From contig CAWDMP010000002.1 in NCBI GenBank assembly GCA_963803495.1, positions 3,782,001 to 3,846,000 of the forward strand: DNA of 64,000 nucleotides, written 5' to 3'. The first letter of the stretch is position 1. The number at the start of each line of letters is the position of its first letter. This stretch comes from Persicitalea sp963803495. GTDB lineage: Bacteria; Bacteroidota; Bacteroidia; Cytophagales; Spirosomataceae. The position numbers were made by a program, and so were the translations under genes. Positions 53,324 to 62,376 of the stretch are shown here, one piece after another. The notes below the pieces were generated by a model, which was not told the origin of the DNA, searched no databases, and saw only the letters and a list, made by a program, of their open reading frames with translations.

Positions 53324-54589
53324 CTATATAATCCGCTTCAAAACCAAAGTCGTGAATATAAGCCCGCCGTTGCGGCTCACGATCAGGTTGATCTCCTTGC
53401 CTTCTTTCCGCTGTAGCAATTTGTATATCTCGGTCATGTTCAGCGCCTTGGCGGCGGCGTTGTTGATGTACATGATCTTGTCGCCTTTTTGCAATCCCGC
53501 CCGTTCGGCCGGAGAGTCTTCCGTGACGCGGTCCACGAAATAATCGTTGAATCCCGCGCCCTTTGCGCGCAAATCCATACCACTCATGTCGTGTTCGAAA
53601 GGCTCTTTCATGGCCTTTTTGTCAGGCTTCATCGTCATGTAGCCTTGTGGATAGTTGACCGTGACCCGGAACCGTCGAAGCAGTTCACCGCCAATGTTAC
53701 CCTGCCGCTCAAACTCAGGATTGATCTTTCCCCCGAACGACGCACTGTCTGGAAACGACGTAACGACGCCCCTCAGGTTGTGGTTGCCAATCCTGACATC
53801 GTCGAGTCTGCCCAATTGCCCACTGATCTTACCCGCTAGCCCAATCCCCAGCTGTACCTCGATGGTCTTGGCCGGAAGCGGTAGTCCGGCACTGAATGAG
53901 TTGAGCATCATCGCGTGCCCCGCTCCGGTGTCGAGCAAAAGCTTCACCTTCGCACTTTTACCGGCTTCCGTGATCGACACACCGTCGACGTAGGGCTTTT
54001 TGTTGATAATTTCCAGCGGAATTTTAAGTCCGTCGGAGCGCCGGTACTTGTTGTACTTGGGTTGCTGAACGAGCAGCTGGCGATGACGAAAATCAATAGT
54101 AACCACGAACCGCTCGAAGAAATCGTATCCAATAAGTCCGTGAACGGGCGAGCCGACCAGCTCCGAAAGTTTCAGGATATCCTCGGTCAAAATCACGAGA
54201 TTGTGCTGTTCGATACGGGCGTACCCTACCTGCAATGTATTGCCAATACTTACCTGTGCTTCCAGAGTGCTATCCCGCCCTACACCGTCCAATTGAATGG
54301 TGCGTACGTACTCGGTATTGACGTATTCCGCGATCGAAGGGTCGGTGACGATGGTATTGCTCACGCCCGTGTCGAGGATAAACTGAAGCGTGTCGGAGTC
54401 GTTGATCTGGACGGGTACGATGATAAGATTGGCGTGAGTCTGGAAAGGTATCCTGACGCTGCGGCGCTTTTGGATCAGGTGAAAACCGAAAATACTCTTC
54501 TTTTCTTTCCCCCGCTTCCGCTGAGCGCAACTAAGCGTAGAGCCCGCTACGAGGAGGAACGTCAGGAAGAGGAGTGAAAATCTTTTCAT
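53324..54589 (-). CDS. Retropepsin-like aspartyl protease with C-terminal PDZ
   Basis: The 421-residue protein has a signal peptide (lipobox-like LSC at Cys21) and two aspartyl-protease half-domains, each with its DTG-type motif (QFILDTGVSNTIV and KLLLDTGAGHAMM). A C-terminal PDZ domain (about 335-420: DSPAERAGLQKGDKIMYINN) follows. The double-DTG plus PDZ layout is a Bacteroidota envelope-protease type with unknown substrate. Its stop lies 3 bases from the convergent KAS III stop. Confidence 0.88.
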   Translation of the reverse strand: MKRFSLLFLTFLLVAGSTLSCAQRKRGKEKKSIFGFHLIQKRRSVRIPFQTHANLIIVPVQINDSDTLQFILDTGVSNTIVTDPSIAEYVNTEYVRTIQLDGVGRDSTLEAQVSIGNTLQVGYARIEQHNLVILTEDILKLSELVGSPVHGLIGYDFFERFVVTIDFRHRQLLVQQPKYNKYRRSDGLKIPLEIINKKPYVDGVSITEAGKSAKVKLLLDTGAGHAMMLNSFSAGLPLPAKTIEVQLGIGLAGKISGQLGRLDDVRIGNHNLRGVVTSFPDSASFGGKINPEFERQGNIGGELLRRFRVTVNYPQGYMTMKPDKKAMKEPFEHDMSGMDLRAKGAGFNDYFVDRVTEDSPAERAGLQKGDKIMYINNAAAKALNMTEIYKLLQRKEGKEINLIVSRNGGLIFTTLVLKRII

Positions 54590-54653
54590 TCGGGGTGACA
54601 GGCAAGTTCTACAAGTTGCAGAATTTCTTGCTAAAATACTATATCAAGTATAA

Positions 54654-54709
54654 CGTAAAAGCTGCGGATTCGGATGAAAATAAATTTATTTTCGTCCGAA
54701 TCCGCAGCT
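54654..54709 (-). terminator. Terminator for the M1 peptidase gene
   Basis: A ~20-bp stem (AGCTGCGGATTCGGA with TCCGAATCCGCAGCT, continuing through the A/T-rich centre) is followed on the minus strand by TTTTACG. Confidence 0.85.
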
Positions 54710-54736
54710 CCATTATTCAGGCGGAATCCGATTTTA

Positions 54737-56728
54737 TCAGTTGACAGCCGGCGCGGTGTAGCGCATGGGTTTCCACGTATTGTTGGCTGGGTTCATATCG
54801 GGTAAGCTGTGGTCCGGGTCGATTGTAACCGACCGCAGTGCCTGCTGCGTGTCGACCTTGAAGGTCCAGGTACCGCCGCGCTGCCAGATTTCGACGGGTA
54901 GTTGCGTGCGGGTCTTCTTGCCCGTCACGTCTTCCATCTCTACGGTAGCGGGCATCACCAGTTGATCCAGGTTCTCGATGGTGACCAGCGCGCCTTTCTC
55001 GGGCGACTGCTCGATGTAAATCACATCCTTCACGCTTTGGTCGAGCTTGTAGTTCTTGAAGAACCAACCTTGCCAAAACCAGGCGAGGTCCTCACCACCG
55101 GCATCTTCCATCGTTTTGAAGAAATCGTAAGGCGTGGGGTGCTTGAACGCCCAGCGCTTCACGTACTCGCGGAAAGCGTAGTCGAAGCGGTCTTTACCCA
55201 GTACCTGCTCGCGCAGGATTTTCAGGCCGATGGCGGGTTTGTAGTATGCCTCGATGCCCAGCGCGCGGGAACTCACGACGTCGGGAATATTCATGATGGC
55301 GTCGTCGCTGGCGGGGTAGAGGGCCGGAGCGGTACGTTGCATATCCATCGCGCGGCTTTTGAACTCACCGTTGTTGAAGGCATCGGACGACAGGAAGTTG
55401 ATGAAAGTATTGAAGCCTTCGTCCATCCAGGCGTACTTGCGCTCGTTGCTGCCCACGATCATCGGAAACCAGTTGTGTCCAAACTCGTGGTCGGTCACGC
55501 CCCACAGGCTGCCTTCGCGCGACCCGTGGCCGCAGAACACGATGCCGGGGTACTCCATGCCGCCGACGATGCCCGCCACGTTAGTCGCGACCGGGTAGCT
55601 ATACTCGTAAATGTAGTTGGAGTAAAACTCGATCGAAGCCTTGACGTACTCTGTCGAGCGCCCCCAGCCTTTCGGGCCACCGTCCTCGGCCGGATAGGCC
55701 GACTGCGCCAAAGCGGTTTTACCACTAGGCAAATTGATGCGAGCGGCATCCCAAACGAACGCCTTCGACGTAGCCCAGGCGATGTCGCGGGTTTGATTGC
55801 AGCGAAAACGCCACGTCTGCGTACCCGACTGTTTGGGGCGCGAGTCGGCGCTGGTCACTTCTTCAGCGGTGCGGATCATGACGGTCGAGTCGCTTTTGGC
55901 GGCGCGGTCCAGGCGGTTGCGTTGCTCGCGGGTCAGGACGTCGTTGGGGTTGAGCAATGCGCCCGAGCCGACCACGATGTGGTCCCAGGGTACCGTGATG
56001 TCGTACTCCATGTCGCCGTATTCGAGGTAAAACTCACCCGCGCCGAGGTAGGGCAGTACGTTCCAGCCTTCGATGTCGTCGTATACTGCCATCCGTGGGT
56101 ACCATTGCGCGATCTCGTAGATCATGCCATTGTCGGTTTCCAGGGTACCCATGCGGTCGGAGCCGTACTGCGGAATCTTGAAAGTATAGCCGACCTTGAT
56201 CTTGATCACATCGCCGTTGGCCTTCAAAGGCTCGGCCAGGCGAATCTGCATCCGGGTATCGCTTACGATATAGGGCGCAGTCACGGCTTTGTTCTTGCCC
56301 TGCTGCACCGTCACGTACGTGAGCTGATTGCCGCCCATAAAGCCCGTGTTGCCGAAGCGTCCGCCCGTGATGGGCGTCGTGCGCCCACCCCGGGCCGTGT
56401 CGCTGAACGCGTTTTGGTCGAGCTGCAGCCACACGAAGTCCATGTTGCTGGGACTGTTGTTCTTGTAGGTAATCTCGACATCTCCCGCTAAGGTACGGGC
56501 GGCTTCGTCGAGCGCAATGTTGATTTTGTAATCGGCGCGGTTCTGCCAGTACTTGGGACCTGGTGCGCCACCACCCGTGCGGTACTCGTTGCCGGGATGG
56601 AAGTTGAGCAGCGGGCTAAAAATTTCGTGTGCATCGTACTTCGACTTCGGGGCGTCCTGCGCGAAAGAACTCAGGCACATCAGCACGCCAAGCGCCATAA
56701 GTACTGAGCGAAAAAGGGATTTTGTCAT
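54737..56728 (-). CDS. M1 family metallopeptidase
   Basis: The 663-residue protein has a signal peptide (SSFAQDAPKS) and an M1 (gluzincin) core. The zinc site is HEFGHNWFPMIVGSNERKYA followed by the distal Glu in WMDEGFNTF; GGMEYPGIVFCGHG is the exopeptidase-type GxMEN-like loop, here with Y for N. Such enzymes are envelope aminopeptidases in Bacteroidota. A long open frame on the opposite strand (54902-56491) is a shadow. It is followed by a strong terminator. Confidence 0.92.
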   Translation of the reverse strand: MTKSLFRSVLMALGVLMCLSSFAQDAPKSKYDAHEIFSPLLNFHPGNEYRTGGGAPGPKYWQNRADYKINIALDEAARTLAGDVEITYKNNSPSNMDFVWLQLDQNAFSDTARGGRTTPITGGRFGNTGFMGGNQLTYVTVQQGKNKAVTAPYIVSDTRMQIRLAEPLKANGDVIKIKVGYTFKIPQYGSDRMGTLETDNGMIYEIAQWYPRMAVYDDIEGWNVLPYLGAGEFYLEYGDMEYDITVPWDHIVVGSGALLNPNDVLTREQRNRLDRAAKSDSTVMIRTAEEVTSADSRPKQSGTQTWRFRCNQTRDIAWATSKAFVWDAARINLPSGKTALAQSAYPAEDGGPKGWGRSTEYVKASIEFYSNYIYEYSYPVATNVAGIVGGMEYPGIVFCGHGSREGSLWGVTDHEFGHNWFPMIVGSNERKYAWMDEGFNTFINFLSSDAFNNGEFKSRAMDMQRTAPALYPASDDAIMNIPDVVSSRALGIEAYYKPAIGLKILREQVLGKDRFDYAFREYVKRWAFKHPTPYDFFKTMEDAGGEDLAWFWQGWFFKNYKLDQSVKDVIYIEQSPEKGALVTIENLDQLVMPATVEMEDVTGKKTRTQLPVEIWQRGGTWTFKVDTQQALRSVTIDPDHSLPDMNPANNTWKPMRYTAPAVN

Positions 56729-56771
56729 GTTGGATTAGGTGAATGAATAAAAAGTGTGGGAATCTGGTAAA

Positions 56772-56806
56772 CGCAAAAAAGGCCCGTCTGGTTAGTAACG
56801 GGCCCA
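56772..56806 (-). terminator. Terminator for the DUF3467 gene
   Basis: On the minus strand GGGCCCGTTA pairs with the CGGGCC end of the stem around a short loop, followed by six T. Confidence 0.75.
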
Positions 56807-56827
56807 AAATGTATTTTTATGGCAAGA

Positions 56828-57157
56828 TCAAGCCTCCCCCCCCGGCCCGCCGAAACTCATCGGAAAGCCGTACTGCTGTCCGCCGTCGTCGGTGCGCTGA
56901 ATGGGGCCGTGGATGTCCTCGAACTTCCTGATGTTGTCTTTCAGGGCGTCCAGCAGCCGGATGGCGTGCTCGGGCGTCACAATGATGCGAGCCTTTACCT
57001 TGGCCTTAGGTACCCCCGGCATCAGCCGGATAAAGTCCAGAATGAACTCGCTGTTGGAATGCGCGATCATCGCCAGGTTGGAGTATACGCCCTCGGCAAT
57101 GTCTTCCGATAGCTCCACGTTGATTTGCTGCTCGTTTTCTTGCTCTTCGTTTTCCAT
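56828..57157 (-). CDS. DUF3467 family protein
   Basis: The 109-residue protein from the ATG at 57157 (MENEEQENEQQINVELSEDI) matches DUF3467: 'aeGvYsNla.i.hs.sEFilDFi.l.PG..kakVkaRIi.tPehakrLl.aL.dNi.kyE..hG'. The family resembles a small viral-like/PHA-associated fold of unknown role and is widespread in Bacteroidota. A TACCTTTG box at 57176-57183 on the same strand is the likely promoter. It is close to the giant PVC-type gene but divergent from it. Confidence 0.88.
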   Translation of the reverse strand: MENEEQENEQQINVELSEDIAEGVYSNLAMIAHSNSEFILDFIRLMPGVPKAKVKARIIVTPEHAIRLLDALKDNIRKFEDIHGPIQRTDDGGQQYGFPMSFGGPGGEA

Positions 57158-57175
57158 AAAGTAGGTTAATTTCAA

Positions 57176-57183
57176 CAAAGGTA
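57176..57183 (-). promoter_or_regulatory. -7 box for the DUF3467 gene
   Basis: On the minus strand this reads TACCTTTG, 18 bases before the ATG at 57157. No good -33 box. Confidence 0.5.
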
Positions 57184-57670
57184 GAAAAAAGTGGAGAGAG
57201 TTACGTGGGGTGGGGGAACGTATAGTCGCGAATATCGTCCTGCACGGATCGGTCAGGGTGATATGCGGTATTCTGATAAAACGACAACTTTGGATTGTAG
57301 CAAGTTTCCGGGGAGCGCGCGCAGGCAGGCAAGCGTGCCTTGGACTCGAATCAAATACATCTGAAAAAACAAAACCATATTATGCTTTACAGTACTCCAG
57401 CCGTACTTCACGCCGTGAAAACCAACCTCATCAACCGCGTCATGTCGGTCATCAGACAAAAACATAAATGTGATAATTCTGCGAATTTTTCTTTGGTCTT
57501 GTCATAGAAATCTACGGATTAGCAGCGCTGACGAATCAGTGGGCATCGTTCATTTGGGTTCAGTAGAATCGTTTTCGTACGGGCTTCTAAGCTGAAAAGG
57601 TTAAAAGTAGGTGAGCCGATCCCCCGTTTGAAATTCAAGTATGTTTTAGATAAAAACGATTCTTAACGAT
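57184..57670. other. Gene-free divergent spacer
   Basis: These ~490 bases separate divergent genes and hold no protein I can support. Open frames of 40-85 codons exist on both strands (for example 57210-57467, and a 42-codon frame from about 57381) but look random in composition. A CAACTTTG at about 57286 is -7-like. No hairpin stands out. Confidence 0.5.
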
Positions 57671-60600
57671 ATGCGACTACTCCTCGTCCCCTTCGCCACC
57701 TTCTTTTTGGCGAGTATCACCTACTATGCTGATTTTCACAACAAAGAAGAGTCAGCTAAACCCTCCACCGCCGAAACCACATTGGTCGTACGGAAGGATG
57801 AAAACGCAGGTACCATCCAGGTGTTCCGCGACGGCGGGACGAAACCCATCGTCACCCAGGTTGCGAAGTCCGATTTTAGGCCCTATCTGCACCCCATCGT
57901 CGCGCCCGACGGCAAAGGCGTTCTGACTGAATATAGCCCTGGCCACCACCTGCACCAAACCGGATTATACTGGGGATTTACCCGAGTAAATGGCCGCGAC
58001 TATTTTCACCACCCCAGCGATGGCTATTGGCGGCGTAAGTCGGCCACGGTGCTACAAGACAAGGGGAAGGAAGTAAAATGGCAGACAGTTTATGACCTGC
58101 TCGACTCCACGGGCCACGCCACGCTGACCGAAACCCAAACCTGGACCATGCGCGAGAAAAGCGGCAAGTACTTCCTTGACCTGACCTGGGATGGCGAAGC
58201 CCAAACCGACGTGACCATCGGCAAGTACGACTATGGCGGACTGTTCCTGCGGATGCCGTGGAAAGAAGGCATCAAGGGAGAGGTCGTGAACGCCGCCCGG
58301 CAGCGCAACGAGAAAGCCGAAGGCCAGCGTGCGATGTGGGTAGACGCCGGTATGCAGGTAGCAGGCCGCGATGACCTGGCCCACGTCGCTATTTTCGACC
58401 ATCCAGACAACAAAGGTTACCCGCAACCCTGGCGCGTGGACAGCCAGCTCGGCATCGGCCCGGCCCGCGCCCGCACGGGTGCCTGGATCATCAAAAAAGG
58501 CGAAACCGAAACGATCCGCCACGGCATCGTGGTCTATACCGGGGAACTCAACGATATAGAATTGACCAAACATTGGGAAAAATTCACGGGCAAAGTCGGT
58601 ATGTACGCCACCACCGAACTCTGGAACCTGGCCCGGCAGGAGGGCCGCGACGCCAAGCTACTCAGCCCCAAGGAAGCGGTAGCCGCTATGACGATCAAAG
58701 ACGATTTTGAAGTGAACGCCTGGGCCGCCGAGCCGATGGTGACGCAGCCCATGGCCTTCTGTTGGGACGACCGGGGCCGACTGTGGGTGGCCGAAAACCG
58801 CGACTACGAGTCGCGCGGCAAGGGCTTTTCCAACGACGGGAATAGCCGCATCGTAATTCTGGAAGATACCGACCACGACGGCGTGGCCGATAGCCGCAAG
58901 GTGTTCATGGAGGGCATTGCCTTCCCGGCGGCGCTGGCCGTGGGCTTCGATGGCGTCTTCGTTGGCGCGCCGCCCAATCTGCTCTTTATTCCTGACAAAA
59001 ACCACGATGACAATGCCGACGTGGAAGACATCGAGGTGCGCCTCACGGGCTGGGGCATCCGCGACCGACACGAAACGCTTAATAGTTTTCATTGGGGGCC
59101 CGATGGCTGGCTGTACGGTTTGCAGGGTTTCGCCACGCCTTCCAAAATTCGCAAGCCCATCAACAAGGGGCGTATTTATAAACATAACGACCCTTTTCCC
59201 GAAAACATTTTAGAGGGCGAAGGTACCGACATCAATGGCGGCGTGTGGCGCTACCACCCTACTAAGGAAAAATTCGAGGTCGTGGCCCACGGGTTCAGCA
59301 ATCCCTGGGGCATAGACTTCGACGCCAGGGGGCAACTATTCATCACGGCCTGCGTGATTCCACATTTGTGGTTCGTCATTCCGGGCGGAATTTACCACCG
59401 GCAGGGCGGGCAGCATTTTAACCCTTACGTATATGAAGACATAAAGACCATCGCCGACCACAGCCATCGTTCGGCCCACGGCGGGGCCGCGATTTATCAA
59501 TCGGATGCCTTTCCGGCCGCCGAGCGGGGGAAGATTTTCATGGCCAATATTCACGAACACGCCGTGCTGTCCGATATTCTAGAACCCAAAGGGTCGGGAT
59601 TCGTGGGCCACCACGGCGACGACTTTATGATGGCCAATAACGCCCAGTGGGTCGGATTCAGTCTGGAAACGGGGCCGGAGGGCGGACTGTACGTGCTGGA
59701 CTGGCACGATGCCGATATCTGCGGCTCCGACGTACTGAATAAGGAAACGGGGCGCATTTTTCGAATTATGCCCAAAATATCGCAGGCTAATGACTGGCCG
59801 AACCGCTACGCTGATTTGGGCAAAATGCCCGACGCGCAGCTCGTGGCCCTGCAAACCAGCCTAAGCGAGTGGCACGCCCGCCGGGCCCGAGTGATTCTGC
59901 AAGGTCGGGCGGCGAACGGAAAACTGGCCGCTTCAACGCAGGGCGAGCTTCGGAAAATTTTTCTGAACTACGACCAACCCGACTTCCGGCTGCGGGCTAT
60001 GTGGACGCTGCACGTTACAGATGGTTTTTCCAAAGATGATTTATTCGAATCTTTGGCCGATCCCGATGCGCACGTGCGGGCCTGGGCCATTCAGCTTTTG
60101 TGCCAGGATCGGCCGCCGACTGCCGACGTGGTAGCTCTTTTTGCCGAGATGGCGCAAAACGATCCCTCGCCCGTCGTGCGGCTGTACCTGGCCTCGGCCA
60201 TGCAGCGGCTCGATCAGCCATCGCGCTGGCGCATCGCCGGGCAACTCGTGCTTCACGACGAAGACGCTGACGACCATAATTTGCCCAAGATGATATGGTT
60301 CGGTCTGGAGCCGATGGTGGCCCAAAACGCAACCCTCGCCCTGAACCTGGCCGTCGAAAGCCGGATTCCGATGGTTACCGAGTTTATCGCCCGCCGTCTG
60401 GTAGACGCGGATGCGACGGAAAAAGTAGCTGGCACGCTGGGTAATTTTCCCGGAAACAGCGCCCTGCTGGCAGGAATGCGCGCCGCGCTCGAAGGCCGTT
60501 ACGACGTCGTGGCACCCAAAAACTGGTCGGAGGTTTATGGCAAACTCATGAGCGGCGACGATGCCACGGCCATTGTCGCCCGCGATATCGCCCAGCATTT

Positions 60601-61498
60601 CGGTGATACGGAAGCGGCCAAAGATCAACTGGCGACCTTGAATAATCCCAAAGCCTCGACCGCCGACCGCCTCACCGCTCTGCAAACGCTGAGTCAACGT
60701 CAAAGGCCCGAACTTGTGGCCCAGCTACCCGCTCTGATTAACGAACCAAACTTGCGGCAGGCGGCTATCCGGGCCGTGGCCAGCTACGACGACGAGCCTT
60801 TGGGCAAACTCCTGCTGGAACGCTACCCCGCCCTGAATGGGGCGGAGAAGGCCGAGGCCATCCAAACACTCGCTTCACGTCCGAAGTACGGCTGGCTGCT
60901 GACGCAGGCCATCGCCAAGCAAGACGTTCTCAAAAAAGATGTTCCGGCTTACGTCGCTCGGCAGTTGCGCCGCGTCGTTGGCAGCGGCTTCGTGGAAGTG
61001 TGGGGGCCGATCGACCACGTTGCTTTCGACGATAAAGCCTACGCCAAGTACCGCACGCTTCTGACCGACAAATCCCTGGCTACCGCCGATGCCGCCAAGG
61101 GTAAGCTAATCTTTGAAAACACCTGCGGTCCCTGTCACAAAATGTACGGCGATGGCGGCAACATTGGCCCCAATCTCACGGGTTCCAATCGCAGCAACGT
61201 GGACTACTTGTTGGGCAACATTCTCGATCCCAGCGGCGAGATCCAGGACGACTACAAAATGGTGGTCGTCACGACCCGCGACGGGCGCACCTTCGTGGGC
61301 AACGTCGCCAAGGAAACCGACCGCCAGCTTACGCTGCGTGTGGTGGGCCAAGACGCTGTGGTACTCAACAAATCGGACGTGCAATCGCGGGAAGTGACGC
61401 CCGTGTCGATGATGCCGACGGGGCTATTGGAGCCGCTATCGGATCGGGAGGTTTTGGATTTGGTAGGGTACTTGCGGACGCGGGAAGAGGAGAAGTGA
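57671..61498 (+). CDS. DUF6807 (PmoA)-PVC-type dehydrogenase-cytochrome c fusion
   Basis: The 1,275-residue exported protein joins three parts. Residues ~30-315 are a DUF6807/PmoA-like domain (HPIVAPDGKGVLTEYSPGHH, then LHQTGLYWGFTRVNGRDYFH). Residues ~340-720 are the PVC-type membrane-bound dehydrogenase propeller (FCWDDRGRLWVAENRDYES, LNSFHWGPDGWLYGLQGFAT, HRSAHGGAAIYQ). Then come HEAT-like repeats (~730-1120) and a C-terminal haem domain with CGPCHKMYGDGGNIGPNLTG and NILDPSGEIQDDY. Separate genes for the first two are common; one continuous frame is notable. It probably oxidises a sugar or related compound and passes electrons to the haem. Start ATG at 57671. Confidence 0.85.
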   Translation: MRLLLVPFATFFLASITYYADFHNKEESAKPSTAETTLVVRKDENAGTIQVFRDGGTKPIVTQVAKSDFRPYLHPIVAPDGKGVLTEYSPGHHLHQTGLYWGFTRVNGRDYFHHPSDGYWRRKSATVLQDKGKEVKWQTVYDLLDSTGHATLTETQTWTMREKSGKYFLDLTWDGEAQTDVTIGKYDYGGLFLRMPWKEGIKGEVVNAARQRNEKAEGQRAMWVDAGMQVAGRDDLAHVAIFDHPDNKGYPQPWRVDSQLGIGPARARTGAWIIKKGETETIRHGIVVYTGELNDIELTKHWEKFTGKVGMYATTELWNLARQEGRDAKLLSPKEAVAAMTIKDDFEVNAWAAEPMVTQPMAFCWDDRGRLWVAENRDYESRGKGFSNDGNSRIVILEDTDHDGVADSRKVFMEGIAFPAALAVGFDGVFVGAPPNLLFIPDKNHDDNADVEDIEVRLTGWGIRDRHETLNSFHWGPDGWLYGLQGFATPSKIRKPINKGRIYKHNDPFPENILEGEGTDINGGVWRYHPTKEKFEVVAHGFSNPWGIDFDARGQLFITACVIPHLWFVIPGGIYHRQGGQHFNPYVYEDIKTIADHSHRSAHGGAAIYQSDAFPAAERGKIFMANIHEHAVLSDILEPKGSGFVGHHGDDFMMANNAQWVGFSLETGPEGGLYVLDWHDADICGSDVLNKETGRIFRIMPKISQANDWPNRYADLGKMPDAQLVALQTSLSEWHARRARVILQGRAANGKLAASTQGELRKIFLNYDQPDFRLRAMWTLHVTDGFSKDDLFESLADPDAHVRAWAIQLLCQDRPPTADVVALFAEMAQNDPSPVVRLYLASAMQRLDQPSRWRIAGQLVLHDEDADDHNLPKMIWFGLEPMVAQNATLALNLAVESRIPMVTEFIARRLVDADATEKVAGTLGNFPGNSALLAGMRAALEGRYDVVAPKNWSEVYGKLMSGDDATAIVARDIAQHFGDTEAAKDQLATLNNPKASTADRLTALQTLSQRQRPELVAQLPALINEPNLRQAAIRAVASYDDEPLGKLLLERYPALNGAEKAEAIQTLASRPKYGWLLTQAIAKQDVLKKDVPAYVARQLRRVVGSGFVEVWGPIDHVAFDDKAYAKYRTLLTDKSLATADAAKGKLIFENTCGPCHKMYGDGGNIGPNLTGSNRSNVDYLLGNILDPSGEIQDDYKMVVVTTRDGRTFVGNVAKETDRQLTLRVVGQDAVVLNKSDVQSREVTPVSMMPTGLLEPLSDREVLDLVGYLRTREEEK

Positions 61499-61547
61499 TT
61501 TGGGTGGTTGGCAAGTTTCAAACCTGCGTTATTTTGTCCACCAGTAA

Positions 61548-61883
61548 TACACTGACGGTAGCAGAGTCCCGAAGCTGATAAGGTATGGCAGAATTAGTAA
61601 AGGGCGATCTATTGACTGGAAACCTTCCGTTAGCTTCGAATATCAGGTCCAATCGCCTCTTCACGGCAGACAAGAAACTCATAGCATACATCCTTGGCAG
61701 TATTTCAAACTCCGCACAACGGGGGTAGTTCGGAATGGAAAAGAAAATTTATGGATAAAACCCATATTTGTTGAAAAAGCTGGGATACAGATTGAAATCA
61801 AAGCTCACAAGCGGGAAATTAGGGCTGGTAAAGCCAATAGACCCAGTTCGAGTGGCTTTCTGCATGAAATCGAAAGCCTTTGA
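61548..61883 (+). pseudogene. Headless open frame, unrecognised
   Basis: An uninterrupted frame of 111 codons runs from just after a TAA to the TGA at 61881. It reads naturally (SIDWKPSVSFEYQVQSPLHG; HPWQYFKLRTTGVVRNGKEN; LWIKPIFVEKAGIQIEIKAH) but contains no ATG, GTG or TTG. It may be the 3' remnant of a gene whose front was replaced by rearrangement. I do not recognise the family. The 20-bp direct repeat encodes its KLRTTGV segment. Confidence 0.35.
61708..61727. repeat. 20-bp direct repeat, copy 1
   Basis: AACTCCGCACAACGGGGGTA, identical to 62563-62582. The two copies bracket an 850-base stretch holding the DUF4160/DUF2442-like pair. Confidence 0.9.
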
Positions 61884-61918
61884 GGTAATCCCTATCTTAC
61901 CTTTCCAACGATAAGCTG

Positions 61919-62197
61919 ATGGGCAAACTGCTCATTTTTGCCAAGTATTACTTTTTTATCTGGGCGGGTGAAGACCCGAATGAGCGGCTGTACGTTCATA
62001 TCTACCGCACAGATAGCAAAAACGTAAAGGGAGCTAAATTTTGGCTGGATGATCTGTTCTTGTTCGACAGGGGAGACTTTAACGCTAGGGAACTGAACCA
62101 GATAGAGAAAGATCTACAGAGGCATCTGCTGCTGGTAAAAAGTCAGGTGAAGAAAGTGCTGAGTAGAGAAAAAGTAAAAGCGATCAAAATCAGGTAA
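61919..62197 (+). CDS. DUF4160 domain protein (toxin-antitoxin-like pair)
   Basis: The 92-residue protein (MGKLLIFAKYYFFIWAGEDP) has the DUF4160 pattern: 'yyf.iwa.E...R.HvHi.....akfWld...l...gdf...eLn.Ie..i'. DUF4160 genes are often followed by DUF2442 genes in presumed toxin-antitoxin units, as here, with the next gene starting 3 bases later. Activity is unproven. It lies in a lower-GC patch between two copies of a 20-bp repeat, which suggests it moves as a cassette. Confidence 0.8.
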   Translation: MGKLLIFAKYYFFIWAGEDPNERLYVHIYRTDSKNVKGAKFWLDDLFLFDRGDFNARELNQIEKDLQRHLLLVKSQVKKVLSREKVKAIKIR

Positions 62198-62199
62198 TT

Positions 62200-62376
62200 A
62201 TGGAAAATAAACTTGTAAACCTCAAATTCCCCTGTGGCTACGTGGAAATGTACTTCGAGGATGGCAAGTGCTCAAGAGTACCCGTGCGACTAGTGCCGGA
62301 GATCAAGCGAATGACCGAGAAGCAACGCCGCGAGTGGCAGATTCTGGACGGTGTGGGGTTCACCTTTAAGTCGTAG
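62200..62376 (+). CDS. DUF2442-like partner, probably truncated by TAG
   Basis: The 58-residue protein (MENKLVNLKFPCGYVEMYFE) resembles DUF2442: a short strand pair, 'F.DGk...v.v.lvpe...m', and EWQILDGVGFTFKS. The TAG at 62374 stops it, but the same frame continues DTGFHLKQFGVQA to a TGA, which looks like the usual family ending. So a premature stop may have removed 14 residues. It pairs with the DUF4160 gene immediately upstream. Confidence 0.6.
   Translation: MENKLVNLKFPCGYVEMYFEDGKCSRVPVRLVPEIKRMTEKQRREWQILDGVGFTFKS

Larger units (their letters stand above)
61499..61918. other. Spacer at the edge of an accessory patch
   Basis: This 420-base stretch has no gene with a start codon. It holds a start-less open frame (61548-61883) and the first copy of a 20-bp direct repeat (61708-61727). 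Composition falls below the neighbours' GC. Confidence 0.5.

Noticed and set aside
54902..56491. 529-codon open frame on the plus strand opposite the M1 peptidase
   Set aside because: It mirrors the M1 gene exactly, its composition (Val/His/Arg/Ala-rich) is that of a high-GC antisense frame, and it has no domain I can see.
57210..57467. 85-codon open frame in the spacer before the giant PVC gene
   Set aside because: Random-looking composition, no homology cue, no promoter box at the right place.
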